The notes below the pieces were generated by a model. It was given only the letters and a program-made list of their open reading frames with translations. It made no database searches and was not told the origin of the DNA. The translations under genes and the position numbers were made by a program. Source: Pedobacter sp. MC2016-24 (lineage in GTDB: Bacteria > Bacteroidota > Bacteroidia > Sphingobacteriales > Sphingobacteriaceae). From it: a stretch of 64,000 nucleotides of DNA. Below are positions 44,055 to 55,639 of the stretch, in pieces (positions within the stretch are counted from its first letter, which is position 1; every line of letters begins with the position of its first letter). The DNA lies in NCBI RefSeq assembly GCF_015223055.1, contig NZ_JADFBX010000011.1:1-64000 (forward strand), read 5' to 3'.

Positions 44055-47000
44055 TTAATTATCTCTAACTACAGTGATGAAACCTTTAAACACTTGTCTG
44101 CCTGTTCCAAAATCAATGATGTAATAATAAGTACCTTCTGACAATGCGGTACCGTTATATGTTCCATCCCAGCTATTGTCATAGCTTTTCTTAGCAAACA
44201 CCAAACGTCCGGCCTTGTCAAACACTTTCACTTCATTATTTGGATAGAAATCGATGTTGTCAATGATCCACTTGTCATTATAACCATCACCATTCGGGGT
44301 CAGGATATTGGTCGCTTTAATCTTGGCCAAATCATCCAGTACAGTAATGGTAAAGCTTTTCGTTTCGCTGCAACCACTCGCATTGGTACCTGTAACGGTA
44401 TAAGTAGTGGTTTGTCTTGGCCTAACCTGTAAGGTTGCAGCATTCACCGCACCAATTACGCTATTGTCTGTCGCCCATGCATAAGTAGCAGCACCGGTAG
44501 CGGTTAAGAACACCGTTTCACCTTTACTGATCTCTATGCCTTTATCACTGTTGATGCTCAATACAGGCAATGCATTCACCGTAATCACAAAAGTACGGCT
44601 GTAAGTATCTACACCGCCATTTGCTGTACCGCCATTGTCTTTAACCGTTACGGTAACTGTAGCAGTTCCTGCAGCACCGGTTTTGGCCTGATAAACCAGG
44701 GTTCCTGTTGCACCGGTACCCGATACTGTTAAACGGTCAAACAAGTTTGCATTGCTGCTGCTTACCGATAAAGTAGTCGTTTGCGAGGTCTCAGGACCAG
44801 CACTGATACCTGTCAGCGCCACGTTTTGATTGCTGCGGGTATAGCAAATGGTTTGATTGGCAATTGCCGCCAGTGTCGGAATCTCATTTACATCCGTCAG
44901 ATTGATGGTAATCACTTTATCCAGTGAGAATCCGTATTGTGTAGTGCTTCTCACGCGGATGCTATAGCTTGCTTTAGTTTCGTAATCTAAAACTGCAGCA
45001 GAATTAACAGCCGTTCCTGAAATCGCAAATGAAGCATTGTCAGTATCTCCCGTTCCGGCAACCAGGGTATAAGTAAAGGTTGCTGCAGGATCGTCAGAGG
45101 TGCTGCTCAATGTACCAGCGTTTGTTCCGATCGGGCTGTTTTCAAACAAAGTTACAGCCGCCAGGTTCACACTGGTTGGTGCTCCAGGTTTAATTTTCAG
45201 TATACCATCCACATAGCTGATGGTGTAATTTGCTGCCGCAGCTCCAGTCGCTTTAATCGGATAATCGCCAATCGGACTGCTTGTCAATGCGGTAGTTGTA
45301 ATGGTTGGTAATGTAGTTAATACAGCGGCACCTTCAGCATTCACAAATCCAGAATAGCTAACCGTTAATGCCGGGTTAACCGTACCTGCAAATTTCTCTT
45401 TGTTATCTGCGGTGATGACCAGCGCTTTTCTGTTTACAGTTAACACACTGTTGGTATAACTGATGACATAATTGCTAAGCCCGTTACCGGTCGCTGCCGA
45501 AACAACAATTGGATAAGTAGAGCCTGCAACTGTTGCAGTTGCCGCAGCACCTGTACTGGTTAGCGTAACGCCTGTAACGGTATTGCCATTGATCAGGCCT
45601 GTAGCTGTAAACTCAGTACCCGCAAAGACCACAGCATCACCATAAGTTTTGGTTCTTGCCGTAGCAGCAATGCTCAGGGCTTTTTGAGTCACGGTTAACA
45701 CACCATTTGGATTGCTGAGTGAATAGTTAGCCAGTTTACCATCAGGATCTGCAAGCGTAGCTACAATTGGATAAGTAGTTCCGGTAACTGCGGTTGCTAC
45801 TGCTCCTGTACTGTTACGGGTCAGCGTAATGTTGTCGCTGTTGACAATACCTGTGATGCTACCTGTAAAGTCGGCATTGGTCAGCACGTCACCATAAACT
45901 TTAGCGCGGTTGTTGTTGACAACAGCCAGGGCTTTAGGTGTTACAGTTAAAGCACCATTTACATAAGTAACAGCATAGTTGGCCAGACCAGTACCAGTAG
46001 CTGCTGATGGAACGATTGGATAAGTCGAACCTGCAACCGTAGCTGTTGCCGCAGCACCCGTACTGTTTAAAGTAACGCCGGTAACCGTATTGCCGTTGAT
46101 CAAACCGGTCGCTGTAAATTCAGTACCGGCAAAAGTCACTGCATCACCATAAGTTTTGGTTCTTGCAGCAGCAGTAACCGTCAGTGTTTTCTGAGTAACG
46201 GTCAAAACCCCATTTGGGTTACTTACCGTATAATTACCCAGTTTACCATCAGGATCGGCAAGCGTAGCTACAATCGGATACGTTGCACCCACAGCTGCAG
46301 TTGCCACAGCTCCTGTACTGTTACGGGTCAGGGTAATGTTATCACCATTTTGGATTCCTGTAATGCTTCCCGCGAAGTCAGCATTGGTCAATACGTCGCC
46401 ATAAACTTTCGAGCGGTCGGTATTCACTACAATCAGGGCTCTAGGCGTTACCGTTAAAGCGCCATTAACATAAGTAATGTTATAATTGTTCAAACCGGTA
46501 CCCGCAGCAGCCGAGGCTACGATCGGATAAGTTGAACCAGCAACTGTGGCTGTTGCCACAGCACCCGTACTCGTTAAGGTAACTCCGGTAATGGTATTGC
46601 CATTGATCAAACCGGTCGATGTAAATTCAGTACCTGCAAAAGTTACCCCATCGCCGTAAGTTTTGGTTCTGGCAGCAGCAGTAATGGTCAGTGTTTTCTG
46701 AGTCACGGTCAATACACCATTTGGATTGCTCAGCGTATAATTGCCCAGCTTACCATCAGGATCGGCAAGCGTAGCCACAATCGGGTAAGTAGAGCCTATA
46801 GCTGCAGTAGCTACCGCTCCTGTACTGTTACGGGTCAGGGTAATGTTGTCGCTGTTGACAATACCGGTGATGCTACCTGTAAAGTCGGTATTGGTCAGTA
46901 CATCGCCATAAACTTTGGAGCGGTTGTTATTCACCACAGCCAGTGCTTTAGGTGTTACGGTTAAAGCACCATCCACATAAGTAATGTTATAATTAGTCAA

Positions 47001-50000
47001 ACCAGTACCCGCAGCAGCCGAGGCCACGATCGGATAAGTTGAACCTGCAACTGTTGCTGTGGCAGCAGCACCTGTACTACTTAAAGTAACACCGGTAACC
47101 GTATTGCCATTAATTAAACCGGTCGCTGTAAATTCAGTACCGGCAAAAGTTACTGCATCACCATACGTTTTGGTTCTTGCAGCAGCGGTAATAGTCAATG
47201 TTTTCTGAGTTACGGTCAAAACCCCATTTGGGTTACTTACCGTATAATTACCCAGTTTACCATCAGGATCCGCAAGCGTAGCCACAATCGGATACGTTGC
47301 GCCTGCAACTGCAGTTGCTACCGCTCCTGTACTGTTACGGGTCAGGGTAATGTTATCACCATTTTGAGTTCCGGTGATGCTTCCTGCGAAGTCAGCATTG
47401 CTTAACACATCGCCATAAACTTTTGAGCGGTCGGTATTCACTACAACCAGGGCTCTAGGCGTTACCGTTAAAGCGCCATCGACATAAGTGATGGTGTAGT
47501 TGTTCAACCCAGTACCCGCAGCAGCCGAGGCTACAATTGGATAAGTTGAACCTGCAACCGTAGCTGTTGCCGCAGCACCTGTACTGCTTAAAGTAACACC
47601 AGTAACGGTATTGCCATTGATCAAACCGGTCGCTGTAAATTCAGTACCTGCAAAAGTTACGGCATCGCCATAAATTTTGGTTCTTGCAGCAGCGGTAATG
47701 GTCAGTGTTTTTTGAGTCACGGTCAATACCCCATCTGGGTTACTTACCGTATAATTACCCAGTTTACCATCAGGATCCACAAGCGTAGCCACAATCGGAT
47801 ACGGTGTGCCTGCAACTGCCGTTGCTGCTGCCCCTGTACTGTTACGGCTTAAGGTAATGTTGTCGCTATTTTGAATTCCGGTGATGCTACCTGTAAAGTC
47901 GGCATTGGTCAGTACATCGCCATAAGCTTTGGAACGGTTGTTATTCACCACAACCAGGGCTCTAGGCGTTACTGTTAAAGCACCATCAACATAAGTAATG
48001 TTATAATTGTTCAAACCAGTACCCGCAGCGGCCGAGGCCACAATCGGATAAGTTGAACCTGCAACTGTCGCTGTTGCAGCTGCACCTGTACTGCTTAAAG
48101 TTACTCCGGTAATGGTATTGCCATTGATCAAACCGGATGCTGTAAATTCAGTACCTGCAAAAGTTACGGCATCGCCATAAGTTTTGGTTCTGGCAGCAGC
48201 GGTAATGGTCAGTGTTTTCTGAGTAACGGTCAAAACTCCATTTGGGTTACTTACCGTATAGTTACCCAGTTTACCATCAGGATCCGCAAGCGTAGCCACA
48301 ATCGGGTAAGTTGAACCTATAGCAGCAGTAGCTACCGCTCCCGTACTGTTACGGGTCAGGGTAATGTTGTCGCTGTTGACAATACCGGTGATGCTGCCTG
48401 TAAAGTCGGTGTTGGTCAATACATCACCATAAACTTTGGAGCGGTCGGTATTGACCACAACCAGGGCTTTAGGCGTTACTGTTAAAGCACCATCAGCATA
48501 AGTAATCGCATAGTTTGTCAGACCAGTACCAACAGCCGCCGAAGCCACAATCGGATAAGTCGAACCGGCAACTGTAGCTGTTGCAGCTGCGCCTGTACTG
48601 CTTAAAGTAACACCAGTAACGGTATTGCCATTGATCAAGCCAGTCGCTGTAAATTCAGTACCGTCAAAAGTCACTGCATCGCCATAAGTTTTGGTTCTTG
48701 CAGCAGCCGTAATGGTCAGTGTTTTCTGAGTTACGGTCAACACCCCATTAGGGTTACTTACCGTATAATTACCCAGTTTACCATCAGGATCCGCAAGCGT
48801 AGCTACAATCGGATAAGTTGCGCCTGCAACTGCAGTAGCTACTGCGCCTGTACTGTTACGGCTCAATGTAATGTTATCACCATTTTGAATTCCGGTGATG
48901 CTTCCTGTAAAGTCAGTATTGGTCAGTACATCGCCATAAGCTTTAGAGCGGTCGGTATTCACTACAACCAGGGCTCTAGGTGTTACAGTTAACGCGCCAT
49001 CTGCATAAGTAATTGCGTAATTACTCAAACCAGTACCAACCGCTGCCGAGGCTACGATCGGATAAGTCGAACCGGCAACAGTAGCCGTTGCAGCTGCACC
49101 TGTACTGTTTAAAGTAACACCAGTAATGGTATTGCCATTGATTAAACCAGGAGCTGTAAATTCAGTACCTGCAAAAGTCACTGCGTCACCGTAAGTCTTG
49201 GTTCTGGCAGAAGCAGTAACCGTAATTGGTTTTGTCGCAATGGTTAAAACCTGCTGAACTTGTGGAGCAGCGTCATAATTGGCATTTCCAGCCTGGTTTG
49301 CAGAAATCGTAACTGTACCTTTTGCAACGATGTGTACTTTCCCGGAAACAATGGTTGCCACTAATGGATCGCTGCTGCTGTAAGTTACAGGTAATGTACT
49401 GCTACTTGTCGCCCCCGGATCAATATCTGCATCGCCATATACAGCCGGACTAAAAGCCGACAAGGTGATGGTCTGTGATGCTTTTGCAACTGTACCCAGG
49501 TAAGGTACATAGGTTATCGTATAATTATTTGCTAAAAATCCGTTTGCACCAACTGCCAATGAAGGTGTAACTACGTAGGCACTTCCTGCCGGTGTGCTTG
49601 CAGTCTGACCAGCAACATCAGGGGTTAAAGTTACGCTTGCGATCGTTTCTCCATTTTGCAATGTGCTTGTGCTAAAATTAGAGGTACTCGAACCCGCACT
49701 TAATGCTTCACCAAAATGTTTAACAGGCCCTGTCGCGGTTATTGTTAAAAGCGCTGGGCTCACGACAATGTTGCCAGCAGTATAAGTAATCGAATAGTTG
49801 GCCGCATTAAAAGTTCCCCCGGTTGCCGCACTGGCAGTTACCGATCCAACATAATTATCGGCACCAGCTGTTGCAGCAGCGCCTGCTCCATAGCTGATGG
49901 ACACACTTCCAATCGTTTCCGAATTTTGCAAACCGGTAGGACTAAATGTTGTAGCCCCTGTTACAGTGGTCAGACTTTGTCCGTAAGTTTTCGTAGCATT

Positions 50001-51782
50001 ATTAGCTGCTATCGTAAGCGTTGCCTGGTTTACCGTTAAATCGCCAGCCACATAGGTGATGGCATAATTACTGGCCAGAAATCCATTAGCTCCTGTCAAA
50101 GCTGAAGGAACGATTACTCCGGCATAAGTGTTTACAGCCGAAGTGGCTACAGCACCATTGGTATAAGCCAGTGTTACCGTATTTAATGTATTTCCATTTT
50201 TCAGACTTCCGCTGGAAAGCGTGAAAGCGGCTGAGCCGGCCGCGCCAGTCAATACCTGGCCATAAGTTTTGCTTGCAGCATTAGCTGTAATGGTTAATGG
50301 TGCAGGACTGATTACATTTGCGCCACTGGTAGTGGTTGATACGTTTACAGTTGCCGCTCCGGTACTGCTCAGCTGAACATTTCCAGGATAAGTACCTGCA
50401 GCAGCAGTGCTGCTTAACCGTACATACACAGGCGTTGAAGGTAAAGTACCTGCTGCACCTACCGTTACAGTTGGCGTAAAAGTGGTATTGTCGGTACTCA
50501 CCTCAAAACCAGTCGGCGGCGTAACCAATACACCTGCTGTTAAATTAGATCCGGAAACTGAAATTTGCTGAGATGAAGAACTCGTTCCAAAAGTAGTAGA
50601 CATCGTGCCCAGTGTTCCTGTGGCACTAATGGAAGAATTGCTAACCGTCAATGTCGCACTATTGGATGTCTTAGGCGGGGCACATGCCCCTGTTGCCACA
50701 ATGCGATAAAGATAACCGTTCATGCTCAGTACCGCATTGGTTATGGTTAATGTAGTTGTTGTAGCCCCGGAATAAGGAGCAGCATTTGCAACATTACTAA
50801 ACCCTGACCCCGTATTTACCTGCCATTGATAGCTTGTCGCATTAGCGGCCACGGCTGTTATGGTGGTATTATTTCCAGTTAAAACTGTTGTATTAGCGGG
50901 TTCAGTGGTAATGGTAGGTGTAGGATTGATCGTCAGCGTAGCTGCATTTGAAGTAGCCGCGGCAAATGCCGGAACTCCGGTAGCAAGACATCTATACTTA
51001 TAGTTATCCATACCTGTTGTCGCTCCCGTAATCAGTAAGGTAGCTGTTGTCGCATTACTATATACGCCTCCATTTGTAATATTGGTAAAACCACTTCCGG
51101 TATCGACCTGCCATTGATAGGTATAGGCATTGGTGGTCGTTATTGAAAAGCTGGTACTACCTGCCGGACAGATTGCGCTGTTCACAGGCTGTGCCGTAAT
51201 TGAAGGTGCAAGAGCACCCGACCATTTTAACGCGTCAAGTGCTAAATAATTAAAATTTCCTGTGGTAGAAATGGTGATGGCATCAACATTTTTCACTGAA
51301 TTATCTGCACCACCGAAAGTAGACAGATCGATCGATGTAAAACCGTTATTTGTTACTGCAGATGTATTGTTAAAACCAGCAGTTGAAGTCGCTGTAAATT
51401 GTGTAACACCATTGTAAGAACCTGTAACGGTCAGTACGCCGGTCACATTTACATCATTCACAATGTCTGACAGGTATATCCAAAAACTATTGACCCTAAA
51501 AGCAGTGGCACTGCTTATTTTGAAACTTGTGGGTAAAGTAGTGGCAGATCCATCATTATCGATGTATCGATCATCTGGTCCGGTTCCGTTCCAACCGGTC
51601 CCCGGATAGCTTCCGTCGACCTTAAAAACGCCACCAGTCACGCTGGTGATGGTAAAGGCCTGGCCATTACTGGTGAAAGTAGAGCTACCTGCTGTAGCAC
51701 TTTCAAATGCTTCTACAAACTGTGCATTGACCATGAAAGGCATGCAGAGGGTTAGAAACAATACGAGTAGTTTTATTTTCAT
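44055..51782 (-). CDS. Giant T9SS-exported adhesin with MBG repeats
   Basis: A 2575-residue surface protein. Order: signal peptide (1-21, VNA-Q); a beta-sandwich region (22-195); two Ig-like modules with [11 protein letters not shown] and [11 protein letters not shown] (about 200-380); a further beta domain with [16 protein letters not shown] (390-490); early MBG-type modules, each with a KTYGQ/KTYGD start; a 507-bp repeat array (roughly residues 850-2120); a cadherin-like module ending INLTDVNE (about 2180-2285); two more Ig-like parts; and a final gliding-motility-type C-terminal domain ([11 protein letters not shown]...WDGTYNG...FITVVRDN). That end is the type B T9SS sorting signal. It is read together with the PorP/SprF gene. 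The probable role is adhesion or surface structure. Confidence 0.93.
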   Translation of the reverse strand: MKIKLLVLFLTLCMPFMVNAQFVEAFESATAGSSTFTSNGQAFTITSVTGGVFKVDGSYPGTGWNGTGPDDRYIDNDGSATTLPTSFKISSATAFRVNSFWIYLSDIVNDVNVTGVLTVTGSYNGVTQFTATSTAGFNNTSAVTNNGFTSIDLSTFGGADNSVKNVDAITISTTGNFNYLALDALKWSGALAPSITAQPVNSAICPAGSTSFSITTTNAYTYQWQVDTGSGFTNITNGGVYSNATTATLLITGATTGMDNYKYRCLATGVPAFAAATSNAATLTINPTPTITTEPANTTVLTGNNTTITAVAANATSYQWQVNTGSGFSNVANAAPYSGATTTTLTITNAVLSMNGYLYRIVATGACAPPKTSNSATLTVSNSSISATGTLGTMSTTFGTSSSSQQISVSGSNLTAGVLVTPPTGFEVSTDNTTFTPTVTVGAAGTLPSTPVYVRLSSTAAAGTYPGNVQLSSTGAATVNVSTTTSGANVISPAPLTITANAASKTYGQVLTGAAGSAAFTLSSGSLKNGNTLNTVTLAYTNGAVATSAVNTYAGVIVPSALTGANGFLASNYAITYVAGDLTVNQATLTIAANNATKTYGQSLTTVTGATTFSPTGLQNSETIGSVSISYGAGAAATAGADNYVGSVTASAATGGTFNAANYSITYTAGNIVVSPALLTITATGPVKHFGEALSAGSSTSNFSTSTLQNGETIASVTLTPDVAGQTASTPAGSAYVVTPSLAVGANGFLANNYTITYVPYLGTVAKASQTITLSAFSPAVYGDADIDPGATSSSTLPVTYSSSDPLVATIVSGKVHIVAKGTVTISANQAGNANYDAAPQVQQVLTIATKPITVTASARTKTYGDAVTFAGTEFTAPGLINGNTITGVTLNSTGAAATATVAGSTYPIVASAAVGTGLSNYAITYADGALTVTPRALVVVNTDRSKAYGDVLTNTDFTGSITGIQNGDNITLSRNSTGAVATAVAGATYPIVATLADPDGKLGNYTVSNPNGVLTVTQKTLTITAAARTKTYGDAVTFDGTEFTATGLINGNTVTGVTLSSTGAAATATVAGSTYPIVASAAVGTGLTNYAITYADGALTVTPKALVVVNTDRSKVYGDVLTNTDFTGSITGIVNSDNITLTRNSTGAVATAAIGSTYPIVATLADPDGKLGNYTVSNPNGVLTVTQKTLTITAAARTKTYGDAVTFAGTEFTASGLINGNTITGVTLSSTGAAATATVAGSTYPIVASAAAGTGLNNYNITYVDGALTVTPRALVVVNNNRSKAYGDVLTNADFTGSITGIQNSDNITLSRNSTGAAATAVAGTPYPIVATLVDPDGKLGNYTVSNPDGVLTVTQKTLTITAAARTKIYGDAVTFAGTEFTATGLINGNTVTGVTLSSTGAAATATVAGSTYPIVASAAAGTGLNNYTITYVDGALTVTPRALVVVNTDRSKVYGDVLSNADFAGSITGTQNGDNITLTRNSTGAVATAVAGATYPIVATLADPDGKLGNYTVSNPNGVLTVTQKTLTITAAARTKTYGDAVTFAGTEFTATGLINGNTVTGVTLSSTGAAATATVAGSTYPIVASAAAGTGLTNYNITYVDGALTVTPKALAVVNNNRSKVYGDVLTNTDFTGSITGIVNSDNITLTRNSTGAVATAAIGSTYPIVATLADPDGKLGNYTLSNPNGVLTVTQKTLTITAAARTKTYGDGVTFAGTEFTSTGLINGNTITGVTLTSTGAVATATVAGSTYPIVASAAAGTGLNNYNITYVNGALTVTPRALIVVNTDRSKVYGDVLTNADFAGSITGIQNGDNITLTRNSTGAVATAAVGATYPIVATLADPDGKLGNYTVSNPNGVLTVTQKTLTVTAAARTKTYGDAVTFAGTEFTATGLINGNTVTGVTLNSTGAAATATVAGSTYPIVPSAATGTGLANYAVTYVNGALTVTPKALAVVNNNRAKVYGDVLTNADFTGSITGIVNSDNITLTRNSTGAVATAVTGTTYPIVATLADPDGKLANYSLSNPNGVLTVTQKALSIAATARTKTYGDAVVFAGTEFTATGLINGNTVTGVTLTSTGAAATATVAGSTYPIVVSAATGNGLSNYVISYTNSVLTVNRKALVITADNKEKFAGTVNPALTVSYSGFVNAEGAAVLTTLPTITTTALTSSPIGDYPIKATGAAAANYTISYVDGILKIKPGAPTSVNLAAVTLFENSPIGTNAGTLSSTSDDPAATFTYTLVAGTGDTDNASFAISGTAVNSAAVLDYETKASYSIRVRSTTQYGFSLDKVITINLTDVNEIPTLAAIANQTICYTRSNQNVALTGISAGPETSQTTTLSVSSSNANLFDRLTVSGTGATGTLVYQAKTGAAGTATVTVTVKDNGGTANGGVDTYSRTFVITVNALPVLSINSDKGIEISKGETVFLTATGAATYAWATDNSVIGAVNAATLQVRPRQTTTYTVTGTNASGCSETKSFTITVLDDLAKIKATNILTPNGDGYNDKWIIDNIDFYPNNEVKVFDKAGRLVFAKKSYDNSWDGTYNGTALSEGTYYYIIDFGTGRQVFKGFITVVRDN
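45420..49240 (-). repeat. 507-bp tandem repeat array inside the adhesin gene
   Basis: Seven alternations of an 84-residue module (VVVN[TN][DN]R[SA]K[VA]YGDVL...) and an 85-residue module (A[AS][12 protein letters not shown]...), with an eighth copy of the second at the N-terminal end. The unit is 169 residues or 507 bp; the motif cataagttttggttct recurs 507 bases apart at 45641 and 46148. Most changes between copies are at third codon positions, so recombination keeps the protein uniform while codons drift. Confidence 0.88.
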
Positions 51783-51850
51783 ATGCCGCTTATTTAGTAT
51801 TTTTTGATATCATTTATTCTATATATTGTGTTTCTTATATTCATGCTAAA

Positions 51851-52852
51851 ATGACTGTTTCAAAACTTAGTGCCATTGCCAACCTTATTCTTCAATCACA
51901 CACCGCAGATGAAGAGGCACATGCCGTCAAATTACTCTCAGATTTCTATTTAACTTTCCTGGCAAAGCGTACTCCCCATCCTTCTGATCAGATAGAGTTG
52001 CCACTCCAGGGCGGAATTGCGCTTTCATTTGATCACGCGGCCGATTGCCTTCAGGATCGCCTGAGGACTGCCCGTTTCATAAAGGGCGTATACCAGGCCA
52101 TCCAGGAATTGATGCTTCGCTTTCCTGATCAAAAAATAAATGTCCTGTACGCGGGTTGTGGCCCATTTGCCACCATCCTGCTCCCTGTTTTACCGCTGTT
52201 TAAGGCTGATCAATTACAGGTTACTTTAATTGACATTCATTTCGAATCCGTTAAATTCGTCAAAGAACTTTTTCTCACACTAAATCTTTCATCTTTTGCA
52301 GAAAGCATCGCTGTCCAGGATGCAATCTCTTATCGTCATTCATCTCCTGATCTTCATATGGTCATCACTGAGACCATGTTCCATGCGCTTCTTACCGAGC
52401 CTCAGGTCGCAATTACGACAAACCTGGCTCCTCAACTGGCAGAAGGCGGGATCTTCATCCCTGAAGAAGTGTCTGTTGAGGTGCAGCTCACTTCTTTTGC
52501 TCGGGAACCTTTTCTGACTACAGCTTCGGTTCCACTTGTTTCGGCAGATTATAAACGTTCAGCATTCGCGATGCTATTTTCTTTAAATAAAGACCTGGGT
52601 CAATCTTCATTTTTTATAAACCAGGCATTTCACAGTCCCTGGTTTAAAATCCCAGCCTTAAAAAAATCCGAACCCGACATCTGCATTTTTACCCGGGTCA
52701 AAATTTTCAAAACGCTGGAGTTGGGATTGGCAGAATCTCTCATTACCAATCCATATTGCCTGGTTTCCATGCTAAATTTACATCCGGGCGCTTTCATCAG
52801 GTTTATTTATAATTTCAGTGATATACCTTCCTGGTCCTATCAGTTGAAGTAA
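51851..52852 (+). CDS. SAM-dependent methyltransferase, class I
   Basis: A 333-residue protein with a Rossmann-type methyltransferase core. The motif I loop is LYAGCGPFA at 99-107 and the acidic residue ending strand 2 is D128 in VTLIDIH. A long helical N-terminus (1-95) precedes it, and the last 130 residues form a beta-rich part reminiscent of protein arginine methyltransferases, without a clear double-E loop; ITETMFHALLTEPQ is the best candidate. Its stop codon directly abuts the stop of the last collar gene on the other strand. I infer it modifies a product of the neighbouring cluster. The substrate is unknown. Confidence 0.7.
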   Translation: MTVSKLSAIANLILQSHTADEEAHAVKLLSDFYLTFLAKRTPHPSDQIELPLQGGIALSFDHAADCLQDRLRTARFIKGVYQAIQELMLRFPDQKINVLYAGCGPFATILLPVLPLFKADQLQVTLIDIHFESVKFVKELFLTLNLSSFAESIAVQDAISYRHSSPDLHMVITETMFHALLTEPQVAITTNLAPQLAEGGIFIPEEVSVEVQLTSFAREPFLTTASVPLVSADYKRSAFAMLFSLNKDLGQSSFFINQAFHSPWFKIPALKKSEPDICIFTRVKIFKTLELGLAESLITNPYCLVSMLNLHPGAFIRFIYNFSDIPSWSYQLK

Positions 52853-53446
52853 TTAATTCCTCGACGGAAAAATACCATACATACAAATGATGTGGTTCAA
52901 GGCAAGATATGGCTGCATGTTATTGTGCGCAGCATTCCCTCCCGCAGCAGCCAAAGTCAGCGGAGTAGGACTCACCTTAACCGAGTCCGAATGCAATGGG
53001 ACATTGGGTGTGGCATTATTGAAACCAAGTGTTTTTGCCAAACCGCCGGTAGCCGTATAGCCCGGACTGGAAATTACCGAACCTGCCGTAGCTACAGCTA
53101 AAGTGGAATCAGCGGAACTGACCATTAAACTCGCAGATCCGGATACCGTGCCAACATGGGTGTGTGCTGCCATTTCAGCTAAGCTTAGTGTATGCACCTC
53201 TGCTCCGGAAGCTTGCCCAAGCACAAAATCACTACCACCAGGCAATTGTCCTACACCCAAAGCTACCCGGCCTCTGAAATCGGGCAGCATAAAAGTAGTT
53301 GTACCATTTCCACCATATGTGGTGCCCAGAATTGAAAATAATGCGGTATTATTTCGGATTTGGATTATCTGACCCTGGCAAAAAGCCCAGTCTCTGGGTG
53401 CATAATTGGCAGCAAATATTCTTATTTCTCCTATAGTTCCTTCCAT
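52853..53446 (-). CDS. Phage-tail-collar domain protein, third copy
   Basis: A 197-residue protein of the tail collar/microcystin-dependent (MdpB-like) type. The N-terminal collar domain has GEIRIFAANYAPRDWAFCQG, then GTTYGGNG-TTFMLPDFRGRVALG (in parts), followed by the His-rich turn AAHTHVG. Residues 110-165 are variable and Ser/Ala-rich, and the end MQPYLALNHIICMYGIFPSRN is shared in parts by all three copies. It has no signal peptide. Two cysteines (in FCQGQ and IICMYG) are conserved in all copies. Last of five genes read together on the minus strand. Confidence 0.9.
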   Translation of the reverse strand: MEGTIGEIRIFAANYAPRDWAFCQGQIIQIRNNTALFSILGTTYGGNGTTTFMLPDFRGRVALGVGQLPGGSDFVLGQASGAEVHTLSLAEMAAHTHVGTVSGSASLMVSSADSTLAVATAGSVISSPGYTATGGLAKTLGFNNATPNVPLHSDSVKVSPTPLTLAAAGGNAAHNNMQPYLALNHIICMYGIFPSRN

Positions 53447-53462
53447 GTCGATGAGATTTTAA

Positions 53463-54065
53463 TTAATTTCTGGATGGAAAAATACCTTCCAGACAAATGA
53501 TAAAATTGACAGCCAGGTAGGGCTGCATGTTGTTGTGCGGGGCTGAACTACCTGCGACTGAATTGTTCACGGTAACTGAACTCAGATCAACCGTTCCCGG
53601 ATTTAATGCCACAGCCGGAGTCGAGGTATTAAACCCCAGATTCGGAACAAAAGAACCTGAAGCCATATAGCCTGCAGATGCAATTGATAAAGCATTAGCA
53701 GGGGTATGGGTAATGGCCTGCGCACTATTAACCGACACTGCAATTGCAGGATTTATTGGTGTGGTTGTATTCGCATGCGTGTGAGGAGGTAAATTTGACT
53801 GAGTCAGGCTTACATTTTCACTACCGGCGACAACACCCAATGCAACCGGCGATAGCCCCCCACCTTGTCCGGTGCCCACAGCAACCCGGCCACTAAAATT
53901 CGGCAGACCAAATGTGTTTACACCATCTCCGCCATAAGTGGTGCCCATAATGGCGTATACAGCTTCATAATTTGTGATAGGCATCAGCTGACCCTGGCAT
54001 AAGGCCCAGCCACGTGGTGCAAAATTACCAGCAAAATATCTGATTTCTCCTATAGTTCCCTCCAT
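53463..54065 (-). CDS. Phage-tail-collar domain protein, second copy
   Basis: A 200-residue paralogue of the genes on both sides. It has GEIRYFAGNFAPRGWALCQG, the GTTYGGDG loop, LPNFSGRVAVG and LPPHTHA, all typical of the collar domain. The central part (about 110-165) is the most divergent, rich in Ala, Asn and Pro. The end keeps MQPYLAVNFIICLEGIFPSRN in parts. No export signal is present. The gaps to its neighbours are 16 and 15 bases, so all three are translated from one message. Confidence 0.9.
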   Translation of the reverse strand: MEGTIGEIRYFAGNFAPRGWALCQGQLMPITNYEAVYAIMGTTYGGDGVNTFGLPNFSGRVAVGTGQGGGLSPVALGVVAGSENVSLTQSNLPPHTHANTTTPINPAIAVSVNSAQAITHTPANALSIASAGYMASGSFVPNLGFNTSTPAVALNPGTVDLSSVTVNNSVAGSSAPHNNMQPYLAVNFIICLEGIFPSRN

Positions 54066-54080
54066 ATTGATGAGTTTTAT

Positions 54081-54677
54081 TTAGTTTCTTGATGGATATA
54101 TTCCGTACAAACAGATGATAAAATGCATACCCACATAAGGCTGCATGTTACTATGTGCTGCATTTCCCCCGGTCGGATTGTTTGTCACAGTCAGTTGTCC
54201 GGTATTTAATGAGCTGCTTCCCAAAGCCACATTGGGCTGGGCATTGTTAAAGCCTAACAAGGGGGTAGATGACCTCCCCGTCGCTTTAACGGGACTTGCT
54301 ATTGTTGATCCGGCAACTGGAGCGGTTAAACTGGCCTCGGCAGAACTTACAGACAATTTGCCTGAGCCCGACAAATTACTGGTGTGCGTATGTAGTGGAA
54401 TTTCATTTATCCCAAGTGTCACCGTTTCTGATCCCCCGATTTCACCAAGAACCCGAGTGCTTACACCAGGACCACTAGCCCCCGCGCCTATAGCAACCCT
54501 GCTACTCAGGTTGGGCAGTGCAAAAGTTTGTATACCATTTCCTCCATAGGTCGTCCCCAAAAGGGAAAAAAGTGCCTGGTTTGTAGAGATCGCCAATATT
54601 TGCCCGCGGCAAAAGCTCCAGTTTTTTGGAGCAAAGTCCCCTGCAAACATGCGGATTTCCGATATAGTTCCTTCCAT
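54081..54677 (-). CDS. Phage-tail-collar domain protein, first copy
   Basis: A 198-residue paralogue, the first of the trio. N-terminal SEIRMFAGDFAPKNWSFCRG, loop GTTYGGNGIQTFALPNLSSRVAIG and turn IPLHTHTS (cited in parts) place it in the family. The end is MQPYVGMHFIICLYGIYPSRN in parts. It begins 11 bases after the formyltransferase stop. In phages the domain sits on the receptor-binding tip of tail fibres; outside phages its job is not known. Confidence 0.9.
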   Translation of the reverse strand: MEGTISEIRMFAGDFAPKNWSFCRGQILAISTNQALFSLLGTTYGGNGIQTFALPNLSSRVAIGAGASGPGVSTRVLGEIGGSETVTLGINEIPLHTHTSNLSGSGKLSVSSAEASLTAPVAGSTIASPVKATGRSSTPLLGFNNAQPNVALGSSSLNTGQLTVTNNPTGGNAAHSNMQPYVGMHFIICLYGIYPSRN

Positions 54678-54688
54678 AGTTCTTTATT

Positions 54689-55624
54689 TTAAATTAATTG
54701 TTCACCTATTCCAACACCCATACTAAAAAGCTTTGCACCAGACAAATAACCTTCCTGCATATGGACAACATTTATTTTTAAAAATTCCTGGTTCCTGCAT
54801 GCAATCACCAGTCCGTACAATGCATCAGCATGAACCACAGCACCAGGTAACTGTTCAGGGATGGGCGGCATGTCTACAGGACTCACCTCCAGTATTCTGA
54901 TTTCCCGCTTTCTCAAAGATGTGGATGCCCCACCATACTTTTGATTGCAGGCATTGACCAGGTATTCAATTTCACTGGCCGACTGTTTTTCCCAGTCTAT
55001 TTTAAAGTGCGTAGTATTGGGTTTCTGATAAAATAAACCCTCATGATCCTGCTGCGTACTTTCCCTAAGCTCGTCCCGATCCATCTGGTCCAGCAAAAGC
55101 TTAAGTTCTTCAACAGCCTCATTACCTATACGTCCAGCATGCATGGTGTAAGTTTCTCCCTGAAAAATCAGCATCTCTTTCTGCCAGACAATCGGTCCGG
55201 CATCAATTTCAGCAGTCATTTTATGAATAAACAAACCACCTTTATTTTCCCTGTTCCTGATTTGCCAGAAAATAGGATCTGCCCCCTTGTACTTTGGCAA
55301 TACCCCAAAATGAAAATTGAAAAAACCTTTTAGCGGGATGCTCAATATAGCCGCAGGTATTTTCCAGGGAAATGCAAAAACAAATACAGCATCTATGCGT
55401 CCGCCGTTCAGCTGATGCAACCAGTTTTCCATGCTTTCCTGCCAGGAACCAGCAGGAAAAAGTGCCACTTCATCAGGCATTACACCAATGATCTGCAGTG
55501 CATTCAGCATAACAGCCTTGCTTTTTTCAGGAATACCTATCCCCGCAAGGAGATTCCGCTCTTTCAGAAACTGAACAGAGGGCATAGCCAAAGTATCCGA
55601 ATTGCAAACCACTGCTATTTTCAT
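54689..55624 (-). CDS. Formyltransferase-family enzyme
   Basis: About 311 residues from the ATG at 55624 (a GTG two codons earlier is less likely). It has the N-formyltransferase fold: FAFPWKIP, NFHFGVLPKYKGADPIFW with the catalytic His/Asn region, and EIDAGPIVWQ with the active-site Asp. Full methionyl-tRNA formyltransferases have a longer second domain with tRNA contacts; the C-terminal third here is short but not absent. Members acting on sugar amines or amino acids use 10-formyltetrahydrofolate. In an operon with the AmiC-like protein (15 bases upstream) and the collar genes, it may modify the collar product or a small metabolite. Confidence 0.85.
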   Translation of the reverse strand: MKIAVVCNSDTLAMPSVQFLKERNLLAGIGIPEKSKAVMLNALQIIGVMPDEVALFPAGSWQESMENWLHQLNGGRIDAVFVFAFPWKIPAAILSIPLKGFFNFHFGVLPKYKGADPIFWQIRNRENKGGLFIHKMTAEIDAGPIVWQKEMLIFQGETYTMHAGRIGNEAVEELKLLLDQMDRDELRESTQQDHEGLFYQKPNTTHFKIDWEKQSASEIEYLVNACNQKYGGASTSLRKREIRILEVSPVDMPPIPEQLPGAVVHADALYGLVIACRNQEFLKINVVHMQEGYLSGAKLFSMGVGIGEQLI

Positions 55625-55639
55625 ATCCACTGTACCATA

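Noticed and set aside
45420-49240. CRISPR array or intergenic satellite
   Set aside because: The 507-bp repeats are in one open frame, encode regular protein modules and have no short repeat/spacer pattern.
52853-54677. Prophage or tailocin remnant
   Set aside because: Only collar-domain proteins are present; there is no terminase, capsid, tape measure, lysin, baseplate or integrase nearby, and the neighbours are metabolic-type enzymes.
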